A DNA stretch of 64,000 nt, taken from the NCBI RefSeq assembly GCF_947507565.1, contig NC_089184.1, forward strand, positions 2,356,001-2,420,000, written 5' to 3'. Shown here piece by piece: positions 53,040 to 63,839 of the stretch; within the stretch, counting starts at the first letter, position 1, and the number at the start of each line of letters is the position of its first letter. The notes under the pieces are model-generated. The model was not told where the DNA came from, did not search any database, and saw only the letters and a program-made list of their open reading frames with translations. Origin of the DNA: Oscarella lobularis. Its lineage: Eukaryota; Porifera; Homoscleromorpha; Homosclerophorida; Oscarellidae. A program made the position numbers and the translations under genes.

Positions 53040-55581
53040 CTAGACAGCCAACGCAAAAACCACAAGCAGAATTGAACTTGCCGTTGCACAGACGAGACTT
53101 CCAGCGGCACTAGTGCCGGCAACAGTCGCGGTAGTAGTAGTAGGAGGCAATTGAACAAAAGTGGGCGGTTGATCGAGACTATTTGTGCATTCCGGTTGAA
53201 CGGTTGGGGGCTCCACCGACGCCGTCGACACATTGGCGACCGCATCATCCTAGAGAAAACGAGATCTCGAGCAACTCCAAACTCTAAATTCGTCTCACGA
53301 TTAATCTCTCACCTCCGACGCTTTTGCACTCGACTTTTTGCTGCCAATGAAGATAGTCAAGATAGGCGACGTCGGCACCGGGTTTGGAGAAGTTAAAAGA
53401 CGATATTGATTGTCGAAGAGACGATGTGCCATCGCCGTAATAAGTGCCCCAACCTTGTCTAAGAAAAAATCTTAGTCAATAGTTCAATTACCATTTAGTT
53501 AATTAATAATACGCGTCTGCTTCCTTGGCTAGACGAGATATAGCATCCCTTGAAGATTGACTCAAACATGATTGAGCGTTTGTCGACGGATAAACGATCA
53601 TGTAAGCGAGACACATTTCACTTGATGTAGTAAGGCCGCCCTAGACATATGCAGAAGATTGCATGTGCCTGTAAACCACCTGCCTATACGTAAGTGTGTT
53701 TATACCCTTGTCAGCCCTGTTCTTCCCACGGTACTGTAATCGCATTCGGTCTGAAGTGCGTCGCCCTATTATTTATAAAAATTATTTTAGCGACGTCAAT
53801 AATATACTCCTGGAATAAGGAAGCAACACTCACCGGCCGAATTGTGACGTTTGTAAGAGGAAACGTGAAGTCCTAAGGCGTACGTCGCGATTGCGATATA
53901 CGTACAAGAACATATTGCACCTTTGCAAATTACCTGAAAATTAAAATCGTAATACTCGTTCCGAGCGACGTAGCCCAAGAACGTCTCATTGCGAAACTGC
54001 TTGACCCGAATTGCAACACCAGCTAAATGAGAGTGCAAGAGAGTGGCGAACACTTTGGAGCCTTCTGAAGGAACGCCCTATATAAACGCGTATAGAGATA
54101 TAAGAAGGAAATGTGGTTCTCTGCTGCATACCACTTTGGTGCACTCTTGCGAGCAATAGGACGTCACTGTAGCTCTTGTCAATCCTGGTGGAAGAAAAAA
54201 TCCCATCGCTTCGTAGTCTTGACCAATTTCGAGAATCGTTGCATTGTGTTTAGGCGGCGTAGTCCTATAAAAAAATTCTAATCCGAACGAGTCTACGTGA
54301 TCTGACAGAAATAAAACAAATTAGGAAGAAACAAAGTTACCCAAACAATTAAATACCTGATCGTCCTTCGACGTTATTGTAATGCATTTCGAGAAGAGCA
54401 TATTGAACACTTCCGTTTCCACTAAACGGAATGCCGACATCGTCTGGAAAATTCACTCCCTACAAAAACACATCCATTATCTATAAAAGATTATTTTATT
54501 AAGAACAGAGAGACTATACCTGACCGCCAATCGCCCACGCCCCCAGAGGACTGAAGCCCAACAGCGTTGAACGTTGCCATTCAGCGTGTGACATGGGCCC
54601 TCCTGGTTGACATACTCGGCAGCACTGTCGCATCGATAAACAACCATGTGATGAACAATCTCCTAGTGACCAATAACGGGATTGAACTCGAATAGGAAAA
54701 GAAAAAATCTCAATTACGCAGATAAACTGATAAATTGATATGTGTATACTCCAATCAGGTAGCCTCCCTCCGATAGCACAGGCAATCGAAACGGCTTGCA
54801 CCAGTAAGTCGTATCAGACGACGGCACGGCTACGTAAAAAAATATGAAATGACAGGTAGATTTAATTCTTTAGAAAACACACGTTGCTTGTTGTGAGTTG
54901 AAAAGAGGGCGTGCCACTTGGAAACGCTCGAACAGAGCCGAAACCCGTCAGCAAATTGACGCTCTTCGAACCCGACTTTGCATGTTGCATTAGCCCGTCT
55001 ATCGATTCGGGGTCGGCGGGATGATAGGCCCAGATAACTCGCGCAGTCCCAGACTAAACGAATAAACGTGCATACGATCGAATTAGAAGAACATCTTGTG
55101 ACTAATGTACTGGAACGTCCGTGTCGTTCCGTTCACAAGCACGAAGACTGCGCGTAAACTCGAGCACGGTCGTCGTGTCGTCTTCGCTTGCCGCTATCAG
55201 TTCGACATTCTGCTTCGAATCGAGCGGCGGAAGAAAGCGGCCCAATGAATGCCTATCCTACGAATACCGAAGTGTACAGTACACTGGAATGCGTGGGCGT
55301 GTCTTCGTGACGTGAACCTGCAGAAAGCCTTTTTCGTCTTTGACCCAACCAGTGACGATGTCCGAGTTCGGCATCTTTCCATCGGGCGACAATCCGAAAC
55401 CGATCCATCCAGTCGTTTTCGTTTCGATGCCGACGTTTATGGTTCCTTTCGAGTTGTCTATGGTCCAGTGAAGCCGATACGTGTCGTCGTCATTCAGGCT
55501 GACGCTGAACTTGTATTCTCGACTCAAAAGTGCCGAAGTGCTCGCCCAAAATGCGAGAGCGAAGAGCAAGACAATTTTCAT
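53040..55581 (-). pseudogene. DBH/MOXD1-like copper monooxygenase gene, apparently broken
   Basis: Exon 1 (55321-55581) starts MKIVLLFALAFWASTSA (signal peptide) and encodes a DOMON domain (TTGWIGFGLSPDGKMPNSDI). Further exons encode DSKQNVELIAASED...; GTARVIWAYHPAD; VPSSDTTYWCKPFRLPVL; EIVHHMVVYRCDSA; YALLEMHYNNVEGRSG; FYRTTPPKHNATILEIGQDY; LLHSHLAG; DFTFPLTNVTIRP; GDALQTECDYSTVGR; SSEMCLAYMIVYP. Copper ligands are all visible: HH, EMHY, HSH and EMC. The C-terminal exon is Thr-rich and ends in a hydrophobic segment, suggesting a GPI anchor or membrane tail. The family hydroxylates substrates such as dopamine in the secretory pathway. The HHM exon seems to carry a TAG (54663-54665) and a one-G deficit at the G5 run (54540-54544), after which GAWAIGGQ lies in another frame. 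Either a recent pseudogene or sequence errors. Confidence 0.72.
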
Positions 55582-55744
55582 AGCAGGGACGTACGGGTTC
55601 ACCCTAGCTATGTCAGGTTGCAATGACGTCAAGAGCGCATAGAAGTTAATTGATTGCACTGTCTTGCGCCATGAAAATAAAAATGAATTTTGGAATCTCG
55701 TAGTGGTTTATTTTGTAGCAATATGTTTGGATTAGTACTTGTCA

Positions 55745-55947
55745 GCGTTCTTCTGCATGCAGCTCCCCGAATCAATTTCAAAAGAGGGCGGGGCGAACGC
55801 ATGAACTGAAACCATAGATGAGCTGAAACTGACGTCATTTTTTCGAAATCGATTCGACGAACTTAGGCTCGGTTTGATCAAACGTAGTTGAGACGAAATT
55901 GCAAAGCGCTTTGAAAGTCGAGTAGGTTGCCGTTGGCCGTAAGTTTT
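55745..55947 (-). pseudogene. ZYG11-like 5' duplicate, part 2
   Basis: This matches the ZYG11-like gene at about 47955-48155 (GCAGCTCCCCGAATCAATTT against GCAGCTCCCCGAAATCAATT; AACGTAGTTGAGAC; GTCGAGTAGGTTG; GCCGTAAGTTT) with many small deletions. It corresponds to roughly codons 60-130. The 3' rest is absent, and the 5' rest is displaced to 63539 by the transposon stack. Confidence 0.8.
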
Positions 55948-57322
55948 TAGCCTGGTCCCCAGACCCTCTCAAGAACACCCGTATAACGGTGTCCCAGAGA
56001 GGGTCTGGTACGGCTCCTCCCACTTTCACGCCCACTATGACGAGGGGGGGACAGCGTCGCTAAACAGACGTTAACACCGCAAAGAACCTACACGAAGCAG
56101 AGAGCCAGTCCCGATGCTTACCGCAGTTTCAATACGCACACTACCATCCTCTTTTCGATTCCTTCGTCGTTGAGGCCTCCTTTCTCCTTTATCCGGGGTT
56201 GCCGCTAGCGGGAAATGCAAATATCCGTTCCACCCCTAAGCGAAATGGTCTTACATCGTCTCCAGAAGGGTCTTCGCAAAAGAGCTTTCTCTAATTCAAG
56301 GCCCTGTAGAGCCGCATCATCAACGTCCTCAGCAGGCCGTAACCTAGCCTCGATACTCCAGACCCTCGCGCGTTAAGGGGGGTGTGGTTGGCGAGAGGGT
56401 CTTGACGCACTCTGTAGAAAGCCGTTTGCAGATCACGTGGTTTTTCGAACCGAGCGAGCCTATCACAGGTCTCGATACCCATTAGGACATACGCACACTG
56501 ATTGGACACGGACCTAACTTCGTTTCGCTACGAGTAATTTAGTTACGGCGTACGCTACACCGGGTTCCTATGTAATCGAAGGTTCGCTGCTTTTCCGGCG
56601 TTACTTCTCCTTCAGATCTTTGCGTAGAGTTCCGTATCTAGTTTGGAATACATCAACTTTGGAACAAGCGGTTTACCTTTTAGAACGGACTACCGTTAAA
56701 ACAGTTAAAGGCAAAAATGTGGCGAAATAACTCGAGAAACTCGTTGTAAAGTTGCAGCTTGTTTCGTTGCGTTTTATAGGAGTAAGCGAAGTTAGAAGAG
56801 GGACGAGTCACGTAATCTGTTTTTCGAACACACCCATGCGCTTTGGAACAGGCTCTCTAACTCCGTCAGCTTTTATCGCACAGAGACGTTCTATATACCG
56901 TTTGAAAGCCTAAAGCCTCTTCTATCTCGCTAAATTTATGCGATTGTCGGAGATTTCATTCTCGCTGAGATATCGCCGATTGATTAAGGAAGGGTAGCGT
57001 GCTCTAGATTGGAAAACACGTTTTGTACAGCCAACTAGTGCCTGCTTAAGCATTCAAACGCAGCCAAATCGTTCACACAGTCTTCTTTCATCATTATCGC
57101 TAGGAGTACGCCGCAATTAGATCGTTTTGTAGCCATCAAGTACAAAAATGGGAGGGCCATATCCTGGACGTAGGGTCTTTAGCCATTTAGCCTCCTTTGT
57201 TCGAGTACGTACTGCGATGAATCCGTCGAGCAGACCCAAACTGTCACTTTGAGGCCGAATAGTTCGACCGACGATCATTGCGAGACGATCCGCAACGTAA
57301 TTGGCGGCTAGCAGTAATAAAT

Positions 57323-57994
57323 ACATTGTTTATTAAAAGCTCCAAACAATTTTATTAAAACTAAATATTTGCTGATATATTGGCCTGAAGGCAAATTTTG
57401 ATTTGATAATCTTACTTCTACCGAAAAGGCTTGCCTAACAATTAAAGAAGTTTCTCTTTCTTGCACTTAATTAAACTAGTAAAACACAAACTCACTGTCT
57501 TCGTTATCGGATCTTTTCTTCCTAGCTGCTCTGACTGGTCTTTCAGAAGCCCTCGGTAATTTTTCTGGAACGGTTCACCAAAAATCACAAATAAGACAAG
57601 AAATTCATTGTTAATACCTTTCAGCTTCTGAATTCTCTTCTTTTCTTTTTCAGCTTTTTCCTTTGTCTGGTGACCCTAAGGATCTCCTTTTGATTCTTTC
57701 TTTCAGCAGCTTCGTCTTTTTTCCTCTCTTTCATTCGAATCTCTTCCAGAACAGAAGAGCGTGTAAGAACTTTGGCAGCTGAGTTTTTCTCACGTTCTGG
57801 AGGAGGAGGAGGAATGCTGGATTCACTAGAAGAAATACGGTAATTAGAAAGTAAGGTCCATATGACTTGAAGTAGCGTACAGATTCGTCAATTTCGTTCT
57901 CGCTTCTAGTCGTTGCTTCTGCGGAGCGATGAATTTTACTTTGATAGGTTTGCCAACAATAGACAGCGGCAAAGCTGAAGCAGTGATAGATTTG
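57323..57994. other. Interior of E3, 3' of the transposase
   Basis: On the minus strand short frames rich in Lys/Glu (about 57600-57800, EKAEKEKKRIQKLK-type) could be an additional 3' exon with a coiled-coil tendency; splice limits are unclear. Otherwise nothing is recognised. Confidence 0.3.
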
Positions 57995-59573
57995 CTAGGA
58001 TGATTTAAACGGAATCCATTCAGAATATCTGGGATCGCTCAGGTTGTATCCCTCCTCTAGGCGTCGTTGGAATCGTTTCTCTTCCGACATTGTGAATCGA
58101 AGCTCTTCCAAAATGCTCACTGACAAAGATTCATCAGGGCTTGAAAAATCCTGAATTGAAACTCGAAGAGGTGAGGCTGATCTTCGACGGTGTTCAGGGA
58201 TAGGCGTGAGTATTGGAAGAAATCGTATGGCAGGATTTTTCGCTGCTTCTGCACGTTGTTCCACGCTATCCTCGGCAAGCGCAATTGCCTGTCTGTTGAA
58301 AGGATAGATGCCCGTCATCTTAAAGGACGAAGAAATGTTGCCAACATTCATCGCACTTTTCCAAGCTTCAGCAAAGACAAAATTAAAATTTGTCTTAGTG
58401 ACGAACTTTCCTCCCGTTCTTGTACTGAAATTGTGGCAGGCTGTTGTCCAATGAGCTTTCAGTGCGTGGAATACGCTTCTGTCTAAAGGCTGAGTCAAAT
58501 GCGTTGTGCTTGGAGGCAACAGAAATAAAATAATCCCTTCTTGTGCTGCAGTTTTAATAACAGCCGGATTGTAATGAGTTGAGTGACCATCCATTATTAG
58601 CAATAACGGTCGCTTTGCTGGAGCGTAGGCAAGAAAAAGCTCAAAAAACCATCCTTCAAAAACCGCACTAGTGCTCCATCCTGAATCAGTAACAGTGTAC
58701 CTCGTATCCGGTACCTGTCCTTCTACCAATCTCTCATTCCAACCAAAACTTTTCTTGAAAAGTATGTGAGGTGGCAAAGCAAATCCAGAAGCGCAAACAC
58801 AAGCTAAAACAGATATTTGTGTTTTGTCTCCGAAAGTGACGGAAAACACATGTCTCTGCCCTTTTCTTGTTATAATTTTGGGAGGTTTGAATTCCAGCGG
58901 TATAGGAGTTTTGTCAAAATTGAAAATTCGGCTTGGCTCGTTCATGATATCGTTTTTTTCAAGAAGGGCAAAAAGCGTGTCGTAATACTTGTCCAAGACA
59001 CTTCTCTTTGTGGCAGTTAATCTCGATTTCGACAGCGATTCAGCAGTTTTTAGTACAAGTTCAGGATGTCTCTTCTTAAATTTTTCAAACCATCCATGCG
59101 TGATAATATCCCTCACAATGCCTTTGGCGGACAAAATTTCTTGGGCTACAGCTAGTGCCTATACGATTAGATAAAAATATTTTTTATTAAGCACGAGCAT
59201 CTACCTGTTTTATTGTTCGCCCGCTGCCCACTTTCACACTTTTAGTAAGGAAAGAAGCTAACTCCTCTTCCTCTTTATCGGTAAAGTAGCGGCGACTGTC
59301 ACCAGACAAGTGGGGGTTGGTCAAAATTTTGAGTCGATTGTAGAGAGTGGTTGGCGGTGTTCCCCACTCACGAGCAACCACACGGTAGCTACGAGCGTTT
59401 TCGCTCTCGAGCTCATCGATCGCCTTCTGCAAGCCGTGTGGATTCCACTGCCGATACGTTGACGTTCGTCCATCACTGCTAGCCGCCAAGAACGTTGCGG
59501 ATCGTCTCGAAATGCCCGTCGGTCGAACTATTCGGCCTCGAAGCGACAGTTTGGGTCTGCTCGACGGATTCAT
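57995..59573 (-). CDS. psq-HTH/DDE_1 (pogo/Tigger-like) transposase
   Basis: Exon 1 (about 59205-59573) starts MNPSSRPKLSLRGRIVRPTG and contains a psq-type helix-turn-helix (GLQKAIDELESENARSYRVV, AREWGTPPTTLYNRL) and a CENP-B-like second helix region; a CAG|GTAGAT donor follows. Exon 2 (57995-59158) continues ALAVAQEILSAKGIVRDI with the DDE_1 core: FNFDKT (first Asp), IMDGHSTHY (second Asp), QPLDRSVF (third Asp). The Asp triad is thus intact, although the usual DET after the first Asp reads DKT. The ORF is open except for the one intron. Pogo transposases cut at TA and leave TA duplications, unlike the 9-bp duplication flanking this element. Confidence 0.8.
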
Positions 59574-61659
59574 CGCAGTACGTACTCGAACAAAGGAGGC
59601 TAAATGGCTAAAGACCCTACGTCCAGGATATGGCCCTCCCATTTTTGTACTTGATGGCTACAAAACGATCTAATTGCGGCGTACTCCTAGCGATAATGAT
59701 GAAAGAAGACTGTGTGAACGATTTGGCTGCGTTTGAATGCTTAGGCACTAGTTGGCTGTACAAAACGTGTTTTCCAATCTAGAGCACGCTACCCTTCCTT
59801 AATCAATCGGCGATATCTCAGCGAGAATGAAATCTCCGACAATCGCATAAATTTAGCGAGATAGAAGAGGCTTTAGGCTTTCAAACGGTATATAGAACGT
59901 CTCTGTGCGATAAAAGCTGACGGAGTTAGAGAGCCTGTTCCAAAGCGCATGGGTGTGTTCGAAAAACAGATTACGTGACTCGTCCCTCTTCTAACTTCGC
60001 TTACTCCTATAAAACGCAACGAAACAAGCTGAAACTTTACAACGAGTTTCTCGAGTTATTTCGCCACATTTTTGCCTTTAACTGTTTTAACGGTAGTCCG
60101 TTCTAAAAGGTAAACCGCTTGTTCCAAAGTTGATGTATTCCAAACTAGATACGGGACTCTAAAGTCGTTGGCTATCAAAGAACCCGAAAGAACGTTAGCG
60201 ATTGGGAAAAAGCTCGGGCAGACCTCTTGCGGGCCTTCATCCAACGCTCGCGCAACGATGTCCGTACACGCGCGAAGAGATTTCCTTCGTTTAGGGACTT
60301 CCGCGACTGTTTTATCGAGTAGGAGTGCCCATTAGGGAAAGGTACATTTGTTAACGAAGTTAGGTCCGCGTCCAATCAGTGTACGTATGTCCTAATGGGT
60401 ATCGAGACCTGTGATTGGCTCGCTCGGTTTGAAAAACCACGTGATCTGCACACGGCTTTCTACAGAGTGCGTCCAGACCCTCTTGCCAACCACACTCCCC
60501 TTAACGCGCGAGGGTCTGGAGTATCGAGGCTAGCCGTAACCTAGCCTCGGAAACACAGACTCTCCCCACGCGCGCTACGCGGCTGGGAGAGAGTCTGGGC
60601 AAATTGTATACTACTAGCTGATTTACCCGTTCATCGAACGGGTTGTTTAGGCGTTTGTATTCAGACATGAGCGCATATGAAATTATGCTTATTCGGCCGT
60701 TTCTTGCAATATTCTAACGGCATTTTACAGCGTGTTGTCAACCCGCAGTGCCGCTCGCTGATAGGCCGGTTTTTCTGCGACCGTTACGACTCTATTCTGC
60801 TATATATCTCTAACGCTATATCTCTAATGCACGAATCGGGTCTCTTAAGCGCCGCTGCAATTCGACCTACGTGGGCTAGCTACGGCTTTTTTACCCGCGT
60901 TAGCTTATTGGAATACAGCTGCAGTTTCTTGTCGAAGCTCATTTACAGCTGCAAAAGCTATTCAAGGAGAAATCTCAGGCTGTATACCCTGGTCATTTCC
61001 TACGCTGTAAACCAACTTGGTTTGTTTGGAGGCGCCCGATTAACATATCGTAACTATTTTGTCATCTATTTGGACATTCGGTAATCGGTCGGGTCCATGT
61101 ATAGCAGCCGATCCTTGGTAATTTGCAGCTGCGCTGAATCCGGTCGTAAGTCATTCGTAACTGCTGTACATGATAGTCCTTGCCCACTAAAAAAGCTTCA
61201 GTAGCGGGCCTCGGCATATAAGTAAACCGCTCCTCTACCCAATCGCGGTCCCATCGCAGCAGAAGCAGACGGTCACGATCTATTCACAGCTGCTCCAACC
61301 GGGCTAATCGCTGCATGCAGCAGCAGAAGAAACAGCAGCAGCAGTAGTCGCGTCGGTCAATTCACTGCTCAGATCAATCTGCGCAGTAGTCGCGCGTTTA
61401 GCTGTTGCATATGGTCCAGCCTACTGAAGATGCGAAATAACCTCTCTCGTTTCCAGCGCTACTAATAGACCGGAGCCGCTTTGCAGCTGTGAATAGACCG
61501 GTCCTTGTCCAAGAGCCGCAACCGGGCAAATTAACCGAACTCTATTTCGCAGCAAAGATGAGTTTAACGATTTTGTCTTTTCAAAATCGGCACATCGTTT
61601 ATCTTCCCATCATTTAAAGCTGCCACGCAAGTGAACTGCAATATGCTGTAAACTCAGGG

Positions 61660-62340
61660 GGAAAACACGAATCAGAGATACATACCCGGAAGCAGGGCAT
61701 GGTACACTGCGAATTGCACTATGCAGCATTAAACTCAGGCGAAAAACATGCATCAGGAATACATACCCTGCAAGCAGGGAATGGTAGACTGTGAATTGCA
61801 CTATGTACAGTATGCAGTAAACTGAGGGGGAAAACGTGCATCAGGGATAGATACCCTGCAAGCAGGGCATGGTACACTGCGAATTGCACTATGCGGTATT
61901 AAACTCAGGCGAAAAACATGCATCAGGGATACATACCCTGCAAGCAGGGAATGGTACCCTGCGAATTGCACTATGCGGTAAACTCAGGGGGAAAACATGC
62001 ATAAGGGATACATACCCTGCAAGCAGGGCATGGTACACTGTGAATTGCACTATGCGGTATTAAACTCAGGCGAAAAACATGCATAAGGGATACATACCCT
62101 GCAAGCAGGGAATGGTACACTGTGAATTGCTCTATGTACAGTATGCAGTAAACTCAGGGGGAAAACGTGCATCAGGGATACATACCCTGCAAGCAGGAAG
62201 TGGTACAGTGTCAATTGCACAAAAACATGCATCAGTGATACGTACTCTGCAAGCAGGGAATGGTACACTGCGAATTCCACTATGCGGTAAACTTAACTCA
62301 GGGGGGAAACATGCATCAGGGATACACGTATTGCAAGGGC
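61660..62340. repeat. ~83-bp minisatellite with CCCTGCAAGCAGGG palindrome
   Basis: Eight copies of a unit containing CATGCATCAGGGATACATAC then CCTGCAAGCAGGGAATGGTA, TGCGAATTGCACTATG and AAACTCAGG. Starts of the palindrome are about 64-88 bp apart. Variants GGGCATGG and GGGAATGG alternate in part of the array. The unit includes a 6-bp-stem palindrome. Confidence 0.9.
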
Positions 62341-63030
62341 AGGGCACTCTACCAGGAGTCGCTGGAACCTCGCAGCGAGGTCGCTTTCGCGCGGAAGAAG
62401 CCATGGAAAAACGGAAAGACAAAGGAAGATGGCGGCGGAGAAAATATGCATAGCGCACTCTAAGGCGATTCGAATTAGGGCGAAACGCGACTTCACGGCG
62501 GCGATTGCTCGATTCGGATCGGTAGAAAACCCGCGCGAGACGTCGCGTTTGGAATTCCGGCGCGATCGGCGGCCCGGGAAAGCGGCGGCGGAGGAGGATC
62601 CGCGGCGGGGGTCCCGACGATCGCGCGTTCAATCGATTGCGCGGAAGGGCGTTCGAAGCGCAGCGGCGCGATCGAAGCGCGGTCACGGCGTCGGGCGGCG
62701 AAATTTGAAGGCGAAAACGCGAGGTCCCGCATTGGAAACGCAGGCCCCGTACGAAGCTCCGTAAATTATGGGAAGACAGCGCGGTTCCTTTGATGATAAT
62801 TCAATTTTGTTCTCGTGGGTAGTGGCCCTCGCGGCCGTGCAATACTTCCGACTTATGACTGCCAAGCAGATTTAGGCGACTCTTCGCTTTCCAAAACATC
62901 TGCCGAAAACATCTCCGCGAATAACCGCTTCGATGCCGGAACGCTGCTCTTCGAAGAGAGCAGCAATACCGACTCTTCGACAAATCGAGCGAAAAGCTTC
63001 GTCAAGGAGGGAGGCCTCTACCAGAAATGA
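62340..63030. other. GC-rich interior of E2
   Basis: Arg-rich open frames of 60-110 codons occur on both strands, as expected from the base composition. None has a recognisable domain. The abrupt rise in GC content compared with the neighbouring minisatellite suggests a captured fragment; origin unknown. Confidence 0.35.
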
Positions 63031-63538
63031 CATCTACAGCACCGTAACACGGCAGTACTGTAGAACGGCTGACGTAGAGAGCGTAACGCGGCGCTATGGG
63101 CGCTGATTACATTAGCAAAGCTCGACGCTGATTGTCTGACCGTTCTTGGATAGTAGCGCTCTCATTGGATAATTAGCGGACAAAGGAACCGCGCTCTAGT
63201 ATACAAGTTGCCCAGACTCTCTCCCAGCCGCGTAGCGCGCGTGGGGAGAGTTTGGGTTTCCGAGGCTAAGCCGTAACCCAACGTCGGCAACCCCGGATAA
63301 AGGAGAAAGGAGGCCTCAACGACAAAGGAATCGAAAAGAGGATGGTAGTGTGCGTATTGAAACTGCGGTAAGCATCGGGACTGGCTCTCTGCTTCGTGTA
63401 GGTTCTTTGCGGTGTTAATGTCTGTTTAGCGACGCTGTCCCCCTCGTCATAGTGGGCGTGAAAGTGGGAGGAGCCGTACCAGACCTCTCTGGGACACCGT
63501 CATACGGGTGTTCTTGAGAGGGTCTGGGGACCAGGCTA

Positions 63539-63830
63539 GTAAGTTTTCCGCTACGAGCCAGTCGACAGAGACGGTCGAAGACGCGGCTGGACTGGGACGA
63601 CGCCTCTCTACGACAGAAACGATGCATAAGCGATGTAGGAAAGGCGATCGTCCTACTTGCCTTCCTGGAGAAAATCGCGGAAGAGCCCGGACAAACAACT
63701 CCCCCGGATATATAAGAGGGGTTAATAAACAGTACATGCAGTCACTCATATTAAAAAGTTAAGCTTTGTTCCTTAACGATGCCCTGACGTCTTGTTGTCA
63801 GACAGAGCGTCATTTGCCCGGCTATAAGGA
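63539..63830 (-). pseudogene. ZYG11-like 5' duplicate, part 1 (start codon region and promoter)
   Basis: This matches about 48155-48690: CGACAGAGACGGTCGA, GGACGACGCC, TCTCTACGACA(G/A)AAACGAT, GGAAA(G/C)GCGATCGT(C/T)CTACTTG and, further upstream, GAGCGTCAT(T/C)TGCC. The ATG of the parent is lost (GACGCCTCT in place of GACGCCATT), so it cannot start as the parent does. Confidence 0.75.
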
Positions 63831-63839
63831 TAGATAGAC

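Larger units (their letters stand above)
56345..60532 (-). mobile_element. Element E3: pogo-like transposon with ~1-kb inverted arms
   Basis: Termini TAGCCTCGATACTCCAGACC and complement; target duplication GCCGTAACC at 56336-56344 and 60533-60541. The inverted similarity extends about 1 kb inward (left to about 57318, right from about 59475), interrupted by a divergent stretch of about 200 bp near 56520-56640. The right arm contains the 5' exon of the transposase and the left arm carries a decayed inverted copy of part of it. Confidence 0.8.
60542..63268. mobile_element. Element E2, non-coding transposon
   Basis: Termini TAGCCTCGGAAACACAGACT and complement ending at 63268; each has the hairpin CAGACTCTCCCC...GGGAGAGAGTCTG. 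The flank GCCGTAACC is present at 60533-60541 (shared with E3) and 63270-63278, with one extra A at 63269. The interior has a minisatellite and GC-rich sequence but no transposase. Confidence 0.75.
55948..63538. mobile_element. Outer element E1 (MITE with 256-bp termini), holding E2 and E3
   Basis: Inverted termini of about 256 bp: TAGCCTGGTCCCCAGACC at 55948 onward, reverse-complemented to 63538, continuing through the GCTCCTCCCACTTTCACGCC and CGCACACTACCATCCTCTTT blocks to GGGGTTGCCG. The target duplication GTAAGTTTT is at 55939-55947 and 63539-63547. Each end has the hairpin CCAGACCCTCTC/GAGAGGGTCTGG. Without E2 and E3 the element would be about 0.66 kb and non-coding. It lies inside the ZYG11-like duplicate. 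Confidence 0.85.

Noticed and set aside
57117-57326. Short minus-strand ORF similar to the start of the transposase region
   Set aside because: It is the decayed inverted copy within the left arm of E3, not a separate gene.
60605-61090. Plus-strand 135-codon ORF at 60677-61084
   Set aside because: No recognisable domain or conserved motif; composition fits non-coding DNA within E2.
62079-62764. Plus-strand ORFs in E2 (up to 124 codons)
   Set aside because: They arise from the minisatellite and GC-rich sequence; no domain or splice support.
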